Source: an alpha proteobacterium BAL199 (lineage in GTDB: Bacteria > Pseudomonadota > Alphaproteobacteria > Thalassobaculales > Thalassobaculaceae). From it: 41,685 bases of DNA. Under the pieces are notes generated by a model. That model saw only the letters and a program-made list of their open reading frames with translations, was not told where the DNA came from and made no database searches. The translations under genes were made by a program, and so were the position numbers. The first letter of the stretch is position 1; each line of letters begins with the position of its first letter. The stretch covers positions 1 to 41,685 of the forward strand of contig ABHC01000034.1 in NCBI GenBank assembly GCA_000171835.1, written 5' to 3'. Positions 34,861 through 41,685 of this stretch are shown in pieces.

Positions 34861-36081
34861 ATGACACGAGTGTCTTTCACCCCCCACGACGTGGTGTTCA
34901 GAAAGCTCGCGGCTCATCGGCGATGGATCGATGGCGCGGCCGATGGACAACCAGCGTCCTTTGCGAACGCCAACCTGTTCGGATTCGACTTTACCGGCGC
35001 CGATCTCCGGGAGGTCGATTTCGCTGGTGCGTCGCTGCAGGGTGCCCGGTTCGTCGGCGCGGACCTGACCCGTGCGGTTCTGGTCGGAGCGGATCTGTCG
35101 GGCGTGAGCTTCCGTAACGCCGTGCTTCTCGAAGCCGATTTGACCGGCGCGCGTCTCGTTGGCGCGGTGTTCGAAGGAGCCGATCTTCGCAGCGTTTCGT
35201 TGCGTGGGGCATCGGGCGTTTCGGCGGAGCCAGTTACTGAAGAGTCGCCGCGCCGGGAGGCCGTGACCTTTGCCGGCGCCCGTATGCACCGCGCCAATCT
35301 GACCGGCGCCAAATTCGAGAACGTGGTGCTCGCCCAGACCGATTTGACCGGGGCCAATCTGGAGCGGGCGTCGCTGCGACGGGCGTCGATGTCCGGTGCG
35401 GTGCTGCGCAATGCAATCCTGATCGATGCCGATCTCAGCCACGCCGACCTGACGGATTCCTTGGTGACCGGCGCCGACTTGTCAGGCGCACAACTGGATG
35501 GTGCGACGGTTGAGCGCGCCAACTTCGTGGGCGCCCGGTTGCGGGACGTGGACCTGAGCCGGGTCGACACCTCCAAGGCGCGGCTAACGCCGCCGACCGA
35601 TTCCGTGACGACCGAGATTCAGCGCACTCTGATTGACCATGACCGTTGGGTCCGAACCGAAGGCCGCCGCGGATCCCGGGCATCGCTGGACGGTGTGGAC
35701 CTGACCGATGCCGACCTGCGTAGCCTCAATCTGTCCGGTGCTGATCTGCGTGGCGCGGTGCTGCGGCGCGCGGTGCTGACCGACGCCTTGTTAGTGCTGG
35801 CGGACCTATCGGGTGCCGACCTGACGCTGGCGTCGCTGGCGCGATGCAACCTGTCGGGCGCCAATCTGGCCGGGGCCAATCTCAGTCGTGCCGATCTGAC
35901 CGATGCGATCCTGACGGCGGCCCCGATCCTCTCCCAGGCCGGTGCCGATACCGGGCGGCGCCAACAGACCCGCCTCGTCGGTGCCGATTTGACCGGTGCG
36001 GTTCTCGATCGCGCCGATCTGAGCGACACCAACCTGGCCACCGACGCCGTCGCCGGGGACGGAGAACGCCGACCGGCTTAA
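34861..36081 (+). CDS. Pentapeptide-repeat protein, two modules
   Basis: A 406-residue protein made of tandem A(D/N)LXX pentapeptide repeats that fold as a right-handed quadrilateral beta-helix. The repeats run from about residue 33 (ASFANANLFGFDFTGADL) through 230. A short non-repeat section with a HDRWVRTEGRRGSRAS header follows, then a second repeat block (about 275-400). The header resembles the N-terminal HRRWIDGAADGQPAS, so the protein looks like an internal duplication of a 'header plus repeats' unit. No membrane segment. Function unknown; some members are DNA mimics that bind gyrase, but nothing here shows that. Confidence 0.85.
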   Translation: MTRVSFTPHDVVFRKLAAHRRWIDGAADGQPASFANANLFGFDFTGADLREVDFAGASLQGARFVGADLTRAVLVGADLSGVSFRNAVLLEADLTGARLVGAVFEGADLRSVSLRGASGVSAEPVTEESPRREAVTFAGARMHRANLTGAKFENVVLAQTDLTGANLERASLRRASMSGAVLRNAILIDADLSHADLTDSLVTGADLSGAQLDGATVERANFVGARLRDVDLSRVDTSKARLTPPTDSVTTEIQRTLIDHDRWVRTEGRRGSRASLDGVDLTDADLRSLNLSGADLRGAVLRRAVLTDALLVLADLSGADLTLASLARCNLSGANLAGANLSRADLTDAILTAAPILSQAGADTGRRQQTRLVGADLTGAVLDRADLSDTNLATDAVAGDGERRPA

Positions 36082-36135
36082 CACCGGCGCATTGTGCTCC
36101 TAGAGTTGACCGCGTTTACCAACAGGAGCGGTCGG

Positions 36136-37278
36136 ATGTCCCTTGGCAGCCAGAAGCATCTTTTCGATCTCCCCGACGGGGTGGTCTACATGAACTGCGC
36201 GGCGCAGGGCCCGGCGCCGATCGTCGCCCGTGACATCGGTCGACGGGCGGTCGATCGAAAGGCGCGGCCATGGGATCCCGAGCGGCAGAAGCTGGGTGCT
36301 GAGATGGAGCGGACGCGGGCGCTGTTCGCCAGTTTCATTGAAGCGACACCCAACGATATCGCCCTGACCGGGGCCACCAGCTACGGAATGGCGGTCGCCG
36401 CTGCCAATGTCCGGGTTGAACGCGGCCAGGCGATCGTGATGATCGAGGGGCAGTTTCCGTCGAACTACTACATCTGGCAGCGGGTCGCCGCGCGCGATGG
36501 CGGCCGGGTGGTGATCGTGCCTCGTCCAACCGACGGCGATTGGACCAGCGCCGTTCTGCAGCACCTTGGCCCCGATACCGGGCTGGTGACATTGCCCAAC
36601 GTGCATTGGACCGATGGCGGCGTCATCGATCTGGTGCCGGTTGCCGACGCGGTTCACGCCCTGGGTGCGGTTCTGGTGATCGACGCGACCCAGTCGATCG
36701 GAGTCTGTCCGCTTGATGTTCGACGGATCGATCCGGACTACGTCGCATGCTCGGCGTACAAGTGGCTGCTGTCGCCGGATCAGGCGGGCTACCTCTACGT
36801 CGCGCCGCGTCGCCAGGAAGGCGAACCGATCGAGCACAACCACGCGACCCGCATCGGTGAAGGGCCGATGACTCTGTCACCGGGCTACGGCGATCGCTTC
36901 AAGGTCGGGGCCTCGCGGTTCGACCAAGGGACCGCCGACGCCATGATCGATGTGCCGATTGCAGCTGCGTCCATGGAGCAGATCACCGCATGGGGTGTCG
37001 GGGCGATTGCGGCGACCATGGAGCCGTTGATCGATGCAATCGCCGAACGGGCGGAAGAACGCGGCTGGCGGGTGCCGCCGAAGGCCCATCGCTCACCCCA
37101 TTTCATCGGGATCAAGTTGGCGCAGACACCGGAACTTGATCTGGCCGATCGCATGGCTGCCGAGGGGGTGTATGTGAGTCTGCGCGACAGCCGGGTGCGC
37201 GTTGCGCCCTACATCTTCAACGATCTGTCAGATGTGGATGTTCTCTTCGAGGTGTTCGACCGTCAGGTGGCCCGGTAG
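36136..37278 (+). CDS. Class V aminotransferase family protein
   Basis: PLP-dependent fold-type I enzyme of class V (NifS/kynureninase-like group), 380 residues. The cofactor-binding residues are visible: the GATSYGMAVAA loop (79-89), Asp183 and Gln186 in IDATQSIGV and the Schiff-base Lys209 in SAYKWLLSPDQ. The last third (GASRFDQGT) binds the substrate carboxylate. There is no cysteine in the desulfurase loop that I can identify, so isopenicillin epimerase-like or other aminotransfer chemistry is more likely than desulfuration. The ATG at 36136 follows AGGAG. Substrate unknown. Confidence 0.85.
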   Translation: MSLGSQKHLFDLPDGVVYMNCAAQGPAPIVARDIGRRAVDRKARPWDPERQKLGAEMERTRALFASFIEATPNDIALTGATSYGMAVAAANVRVERGQAIVMIEGQFPSNYYIWQRVAARDGGRVVIVPRPTDGDWTSAVLQHLGPDTGLVTLPNVHWTDGGVIDLVPVADAVHALGAVLVIDATQSIGVCPLDVRRIDPDYVACSAYKWLLSPDQAGYLYVAPRRQEGEPIEHNHATRIGEGPMTLSPGYGDRFKVGASRFDQGTADAMIDVPIAAASMEQITAWGVGAIAATMEPLIDAIAERAEERGWRVPPKAHRSPHFIGIKLAQTPELDLADRMAAEGVYVSLRDSRVRVAPYIFNDLSDVDVLFEVFDRQVAR

Positions 37279-37309
37279 CGCGGCCACCGCGTCGGAAACC
37301 AGAGAGACC

Positions 37310-38014
37310 TCAGCCGGCGACCGCCGAGACGTCGGTCGGTTCGGGATTGTTGGCAACGACTGGGCGTGCTGCGGGAACCCGGCGTTGCCGAAGTTCCGAG
37401 ATGATCACCCCTGATACGCCGTCGCCCAGCACGTGGTAGGCCGAGGACTTCAGCGTCTGCTCGATCTTCAGCCTGGAGAACCGGATGACCGGGTCGGTCA
37501 CCGCAACGACGAAGGCATTTTCCAGATAAGTCCGCAGAATATCGCCCTTGAGTTTGAGTTCGGCCAACGGCCGATCGTGATCGAGGGCGAGCGTGACTTT
37601 GCAGGAGCATTCGAATTTCGAGAACGTGTCGCCACCGGGCGGGCTCACCGTGATCCGGTACGGCAGTGGGACCAGGATCGAGGCACGGCGGATCGCCTCC
37701 AGCCGCAAGCGTAGGAAATGCGCCACGGTCGCCCCGGCGCCGAACAGCGCGGCCAACTCGAGCACGCGAAGATAGCTGTCCGGACCGAACAATGTGGGGC
37801 GGCCGCTAAGGCTGAATGCCGCGTCGAGGCCGTAGATCACCGTGACGGCGGTCAGCGACAAGATCGCCATCAATGCGCACGCCAGCGTCGCGAGCCAGAG
37901 CGTGTAGGGAACGTCGATGACTTGTCCGGCCGTCGCACCTTCCACCGCACGCGCCGAAAACCCCTTGGCGTTCAGGGGCTTTGGAGCGATTGGGTCGACT
38001 GCTGTGGTGGTCAT
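37310..38014 (-). CDS. Membrane protein with FliL-like soluble domain (tentative)
   Basis: A 234-residue protein of uncertain family. Two hydrophobic segments (about 38-63 and 80-100) are followed by a soluble C-terminal domain (about 120-215). That domain, in pattern only, recalls FliL: a strand KVTLALDHDRPL, a charged helix LKLKGDILRTYLENAF and a last strand GVSGVIISELRQRRV. It may be a distant stator- or envelope-associated protein. I used the ATG at 38014; a GTG at 38026 is also open. It converges on the class V gene with a 31-bp gap and diverges from an MFS gene across a 200-bp AT-rich region. Confidence 0.6.
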   Translation of the reverse strand: MTTTAVDPIAPKPLNAKGFSARAVEGATAGQVIDVPYTLWLATLACALMAILSLTAVTVIYGLDAAFSLSGRPTLFGPDSYLRVLELAALFGAGATVAHFLRLRLEAIRRASILVPLPYRITVSPPGGDTFSKFECSCKVTLALDHDRPLAELKLKGDILRTYLENAFVVAVTDPVIRFSRLKIEQTLKSSAYHVLGDGVSGVIISELRQRRVPAARPVVANNPEPTDVSAVAG

Positions 38015-38215
38015 CTTCGCCGTCACTTCCCGAATGGAACAATCGAAACGCGACTACATTCCGATTACATATACGTTTAGCTGATCGACATTTCAATCTT
38101 AATGTATATCCGTCATTAACATCAGAATCAGATCATATGTGCTGAGTAGGTCGAGATAGCTGACAGGCGGCGTGGTCGGCGCTACGGTTGCCAACCCTAC
38201 CGCTCGAGTTTCCCC

Positions 38216-39514
38216 ATGCCTTCGGCCACCGGCTCAAGCGCCATCCTGCGCACCCTGCGCCACCCCGATTACGGGCTGTACACGCTGGGCAACAGCGTGT
38301 CGCTGGTCGGGATGTGGATGCAGCGGATCTCGATCGGCTGGCTGACCTGGGACCTGACGCACTCCGGTACCTGGTTGGGCGCGGTGGCGTTCGCCGATTT
38401 GTTTCCGTCGGTGTTCATCGGCCTGATCGGCGGTGTAGCGGCCGACCGTTTGGACCGGGTGCGTGTGATCATGGCGTGCCAGGGCACGGCGATGCTGCTG
38501 TCGGTTCTTATGGGCGTTCTGACCCTGTCCGGCTATGTGACGGTCGAATTGCTGTTCGTCCTGGTGTTCCTGGGCGGCGTGGTCATCGGCTTCAACCAGC
38601 CATCGCGGCTGGCACTGGTGCCGAGCCTGGTGCCGCGGGAGAACCTCACGACGGCCGTCGCCATCAATTCTATTGTGTTCAACACCGCGCGCTTCATCGG
38701 CCCGGCGATCGCCGGGTTGGTTATCGTCGCCAGCGACGTGGCCTGGGCCTTCTTTGCCAACGCCGTCAGTTACCTGGCCCTGCTGGTCGCCCTGGCGGTG
38801 ATCCGGCGGCGCAATCCTGGGGCGGGGCGGGATCCCGGCGCCGTGCGACCACGTACCGGCATCATCGCCGACATCGGCGCCGGGATCGGCTATGCGGTTC
38901 GCCATCCGGGCATCGGCCCGCTGCTCGGACTGCATCTGGTCGGCTCGATCATGGTGCGGCCGGTGCTGGAACTGCTGCCGGGGTTCTCCGACCACGTTTT
39001 CCAGGGCGGTGCCGACACGCTGGCGACTCTGACGTCCACGGTTGGCATCGGCGCGGTGGTCGGCGGCTGGCTGCTGGCGCGGCGATCCGGTACCGACGGG
39101 CTGGTAACGCTGGTGCTTGCCAGTACCGCCGGGATCTCGCTTGCCGTCCTGGCGTTCGTCGCCACCGATGAGCTGTGGGTCGGGATTGCCGCTGCCGCCG
39201 TTCTCGGCGCGGTCATGGTGGCATCCGGTGTCGGGTTGCAGACCGTTGTGCAACTGGCTGTCGAGCCATCGATACGGGGACGGGTGCTTGCCCTGCACGG
39301 CCTGATCTTTCGCGGCGGTCCGGCGATCGGGGCGCTGATGATGGGGACCGCCGGGGATTTCGTCGGCCTGCCGCTGCCGGTCGGGATCGGCGCGGTGGTC
39401 GCCCTGGCGATGACCGGCGTGGTGGCGTTGCGTTCCGATCGGATCCGGGCCGCGATCGAAGGACCGCCACCGGCCGTTGCGGTACCATCAAGCGGCAACG
39501 GCGGAGGGACCTGA
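38216..39514 (+). CDS. MFS transporter, EntS-like family
   Basis: A 432-residue membrane carrier with about 12 hydrophobic helices, of the MFS_3/EntS type. The signature loop GGVAADRLDRVRVIMA (about 66-81) is clear, as are the first-helix LYTLGNSVSLVGMWMQRISIGWL and the second-half RGRVLALHGLIFRGGPAIG. Such proteins export small molecules such as siderophores, but the cargo here is unknown. The downstream flavin enzyme starts 3 bp after its stop, so the two are coupled. Confidence 0.85.
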   Translation: MPSATGSSAILRTLRHPDYGLYTLGNSVSLVGMWMQRISIGWLTWDLTHSGTWLGAVAFADLFPSVFIGLIGGVAADRLDRVRVIMACQGTAMLLSVLMGVLTLSGYVTVELLFVLVFLGGVVIGFNQPSRLALVPSLVPRENLTTAVAINSIVFNTARFIGPAIAGLVIVASDVAWAFFANAVSYLALLVALAVIRRRNPGAGRDPGAVRPRTGIIADIGAGIGYAVRHPGIGPLLGLHLVGSIMVRPVLELLPGFSDHVFQGGADTLATLTSTVGIGAVVGGWLLARRSGTDGLVTLVLASTAGISLAVLAFVATDELWVGIAAAAVLGAVMVASGVGLQTVVQLAVEPSIRGRVLALHGLIFRGGPAIGALMMGTAGDFVGLPLPVGIGAVVALAMTGVVALRSDRIRAAIEGPPPAVAVPSSGNGGGT

Positions 39515-39517
39515 CCG

Positions 39518-40978
39518 ATGGGCGACAGCGGCCTGAAGGCCCTCGAGTCGCAGGTTGCCCGCGACCTGCAGCGCATCGCCTATCCGAAAAGCGATTGGGT
39601 GCCGCCGCGATACGATACCAGTGGTGGCCGGGTGCTCGATGCGCTGATCGTCGGTGGTGGGCAGGGCGGGCTGGCAATCGGCCACGGCCTGCTGCGCAAC
39701 CGGGTGACCAACATCCGAATCGTCGATCGGGCCGAGCGTGGCCTTGAAGGCCCGTGGATGACCTACGCGCGCATGGCCACGCTGCGGTCGCCGAAGGAGG
39801 TCAATGGACCTGACCTCGACATCCCCTCGCTCACCTTTCAGGCGTGGTTCGAGGCACAGCATGGTGCGGCCGCTTGGTTGGCGCTGAACAAGATCGCCAA
39901 GGAAGACTGGGTCGCCTACCTGTTGTGGCTGCGCGATACCCTGAAATTGCCGGTCGAGAACCGCGTCGAGTTTCAGCGTGTCGATCCTGAGGGCGAGTAC
40001 CTTCGCGCCACACTGGTTCATCTCGCTGACGGGCGGGTCGAGACGGTGCGTACCCGCAAGCTTGTACTTGCGACCGGTATCGAGGCTTCGGGCCGCTGGT
40101 GGACCCCGCCGGTGGTCGAAACGCTCGATCGCCGGTTCTGGGCGCACACCGGCGAGGCGATCGACTTCCCGGCGCTGGTTGGCCGGCGGGTGGCGGTGCT
40201 GGGTGCCGGCGCGTCGGCCTTCGACAATGCCGCCACTGCGCTGGAGGCGGGCGCGGCGGAGGTTGCGGTGTACTGCCGCCGGCCCGACCTGCAGCGGGTG
40301 CAGCCGTTCAAATGGCTGTCGTTTCCTGGTTTCCTCAACCACTTCGCGGATCTCGACGACCGGTGGCGCTGGCGCTTCATGAACCACCTGTTGAGCCTGC
40401 GCGAGGCGTTCCCGAAGGAGACCTGGCAACGCGCCGCCGGCCACCCGAATTTCCGCCTTGAGACAGGCGCGGTCTGGCAGCGCTGCGAAGCCGTCGGCGA
40501 TGTCGTGCGCCTGCATACGCCAAGGGGCCGGTTCGAGGCCGACTTCCTGATCGTCGGTACCGGATTTGACGTCGATCTGCCGCGTCGTCCGGAGATGGCG
40601 GGGATCGCGGCGCACGCCGCCCTGTGGGGTGACCGCTATGCACCGCCGGCCGGCGAGGAAAACGAACGGCTGGCGCGGTATCCGTATCTCGGATCGACTT
40701 ACGAATTCCTCGAGAAGTCGCCTGATACAGCGCCGTGGCTGCGGCACGTCCGGCTGTTCACCTTTGCGACTACCGTCAGCTTCGGGCCGTCGGGCGCCTC
40801 GGTGAACGCCATGAAATTTGCCGTGCCGCGTCTGGTGTCCGGCATTGTGCGCGACCTGTTCCACGAGGACATCGACGGTCACTGGCAGTCGCTGCAGGCC
40901 TACGATCTGCCGGAGTTCCTGCTGCCGGGCGAGGAGGGTGCCGCGGCGCCGGCGAAACCAGTAATCGGCCTCTTTTGA
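39518..40978 (+). CDS. FAD/NAD(P)-binding oxidoreductase (flavin monooxygenase-like)
   Basis: A 486-residue two-dinucleotide-domain flavoprotein. The FAD motif DALIVGGGQGGLAIG is at about 41-55, a central domain follows, and the NAD(P)H motif RRVAVLGAGASAFDNA is near 225-240. The third FAD contact FLIVGTGFDVDLP comes later. The layout resembles flavin-containing and Baeyer-Villiger-type monooxygenases or lysine/ornithine N-hydroxylases. Partnership with the preceding EntS-like exporter (3-bp gap, GGAGGG ribosome site) makes a small-molecule modification/export pair plausible. Substrate unknown. Confidence 0.82.
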   Translation: MGDSGLKALESQVARDLQRIAYPKSDWVPPRYDTSGGRVLDALIVGGGQGGLAIGHGLLRNRVTNIRIVDRAERGLEGPWMTYARMATLRSPKEVNGPDLDIPSLTFQAWFEAQHGAAAWLALNKIAKEDWVAYLLWLRDTLKLPVENRVEFQRVDPEGEYLRATLVHLADGRVETVRTRKLVLATGIEASGRWWTPPVVETLDRRFWAHTGEAIDFPALVGRRVAVLGAGASAFDNAATALEAGAAEVAVYCRRPDLQRVQPFKWLSFPGFLNHFADLDDRWRWRFMNHLLSLREAFPKETWQRAAGHPNFRLETGAVWQRCEAVGDVVRLHTPRGRFEADFLIVGTGFDVDLPRRPEMAGIAAHAALWGDRYAPPAGEENERLARYPYLGSTYEFLEKSPDTAPWLRHVRLFTFATTVSFGPSGASVNAMKFAVPRLVSGIVRDLFHEDIDGHWQSLQAYDLPEFLLPGEEGAAAPAKPVIGLF

Positions 40979-41092
40979 AATCCGAGTGGGTAGCGGCTGT
41001 CGAGCTGGGGCCTGACGACGGGCCTGCATCGATCCCTTTATTCGACCGGCGAGACCATCCCTTCGTCCCGACCTGCCTTCTGCGGAGCCAGG

Positions 41093-41290
41093 CAGCGCTT
41101 GGCCGAAATAGAACTCCAGCTTGCGGACCTTGTTGCCGCCGAACGCCAAACCGGTCAGGTCGTCGCGCTTCACGCGGAGGTCGATTTCGAGGTGCTTCCC
41201 AAGCCGGGACAACGGTTCGACCGGGGTGCTCCAGGTGAGGAAGGACGTCCGCGGGAACGGCGCCAACAGGGCATCGATCGTTTCCGACAC
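41093..41290 (-). pseudogene. 5' stub of a D-cysteine desulfhydrase/ACC deaminase-family gene
   Basis: Only the first 66 codons of a PLP-dependent D-cysteine desulfhydrase/ACC-deaminase gene remain. The translation has PVEPLSRLGKHLEIDLRVKR, then DDLTGLAFGGNKVRKLEFYF, containing the PLP lysine (GGNKVRK). The GTG start at 41290 has a perfect GGAGGAG 6 nt upstream, so the 5' end is intact. Homology stops at about 41093 (GQAL), where the expected VTxGAxQSNH continuation is missing. The frame then runs open antisense into the flavin gene. A deletion or rearrangement between 40979 and 41093 likely removed the rest. Confidence 0.72.
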
Positions 41291-41384
41291 AGTGATCTCC
41301 TCCGGTCGGTCCGACCGTACAATGACTCATGCAGTTGAGTCTGCTTTGCGAGCCGCGTTTGGTTCAAGACCGCGCCACGGTGAA

Positions 41385-41405
41385 GTGATCATGTGAGATG
41401 ATCAC
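41385..41405. promoter_or_regulatory. Perfect 8-bp inverted repeat (operator candidate)
   Basis: GTGATCAT-GTGAG-ATGATCAC, an 8-5-8 inverted repeat between the desulfhydrase stub and the PAS_5-like gene. It could be an operator for either divergent gene; no T tract follows, so a terminator is unlikely. Confidence 0.4.
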
Positions 41406-41470
41406 CAGTGTTGCCGTGATCGCAAATGGAGCAGACAATACCTCGGGCCGAAAGAATGGGCAGAACGCCG

Positions 41471-41685
41471 ATGATGGCAGCCGTTGCGAAGCCTTTCGAA
41501 CTGTTCGAGGCGACGATCGCACATCGGGCGTTCCTGGATCTCGATCCAGACGCGCCCGACTTCGGGTTCTTCCGTCCTCTGCTGCAGTATTGGACCGACC
41601 GGCGGGGTGTCAGGGTCGCGCCGGCGCGCGCCGACCTTGATCCGCTCGAATTGCCGCCGGCACTGCTCCCCCACGTGCTGTTGAT
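41471..41685 (+). CDS. PAS_5-family protein, cut by window end
   Basis: The first 71 residues of an open frame cut by the window edge. The text FLDLDPDAPDFGFFRPLLQY, followed by WTDRRG and LELPPALLPHVLL, matches the start of PAS_5-type domain proteins of alphaproteobacteria, which are of unknown function and often small sensory proteins. Alternative in-frame starts lie at 41456 and 41426; none has a strong ribosome site. The true length cannot be given. Confidence 0.7.
   Translation, partial: MMAAVAKPFELFEATIAHRAFLDLDPDAPDFGFFRPLLQYWTDRRGVRVAPARADLDPLELPPALLPHVLL

Noticed and set aside
39488-41092. Long minus-strand continuation of the desulfhydrase stub
   Set aside because: After residue 66 it is antisense to the flavin gene, with no similarity to the desulfhydrase family; it is just open by composition.
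1-41685. tRNA genes, CRISPR arrays and prophage genes
   Set aside because: None was seen; there are no clover-leaf candidates, repeated spacer patterns or phage structural genes.

Overview
The window is high-GC DNA from a bacterium with densely packed genes on both strands. MipZ, a phasin, a RibH2-type lumazine synthase under an FMN riboswitch, a DUF1217 protein, ClpS-ClpA and a PAS_5-like protein together point to an alphaproteobacterium, most likely of the Rhodospirillales. I could not fix the genus. I see no tRNA, rRNA, CRISPR array or complete insertion sequence. Most genes look like housekeeping or metabolic chromosome genes.

Region 1 (1-10.8 kb) holds D-glutamate and amino-acid metabolism mixed with flagellar-type genes. 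dgcN (D-glutamate N-acetyltransferase, DUF1611) and a solitary TctC-type binding protein lie on the minus strand, divergent from an L-aspartate dehydrogenase. A large DUF1217 protein with flagellin-like stretches follows, next to a 102-bp MITE-like inverted-repeat element that supplies its stop codon. Then come a gamma-glutamyltransferase, two small unknown genes, fliL, dgcA (N-acetyl-D-glutamate racemase, enolase superfamily) and a methyltransferase. DgcN and DgcA together would convert D-glutamate to N-acetyl-L-glutamate. GGT could supply glutamate.

Region 2 (10.8-17.4 kb) has an exported calcineurin-like phosphoesterase whose start looks damaged by one base. It is followed by a same-strand run: acyl-CoA dehydrogenase, MFS transporter, type III polyketide synthase and ICMT-like methyltransferase. 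The last two resemble alkylpyrone/alkylresorcinol gene pairs. mipZ (division-site placement) and a GNAT gene close the region.

Region 3 (17.5-28.7 kb) has a vWA/J-domain pair, then galU-ugd-phosphohexomutase (UDP-glucose and UDP-glucuronate supply for surface polysaccharide). Next are the FMN riboswitch with ribH2, a D-Ala-D-Ala carboxypeptidase with a SPOR domain, a phasin under two palindromic operator-like sites, and clpS-clpA with a strong terminator.

Region 4 (28.8-41.7 kb) has a small HTH protein, a FemAB-like acyltransferase, a RidA protein and a class III cyclase-TolB-TPR gene broken by a one-base frameshift. An intergenic stretch carries what looks like an undescribed, highly structured ~200-nt RNA with its own promoter and terminator on the minus strand. 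It is followed by two PLP aminotransferases around a pentapeptide-repeat protein, a membrane protein, an MFS transporter with a flavin oxidoreductase, a 5' stub of a D-cysteine desulfhydrase gene and the start of a PAS_5-like gene cut by the window edge.
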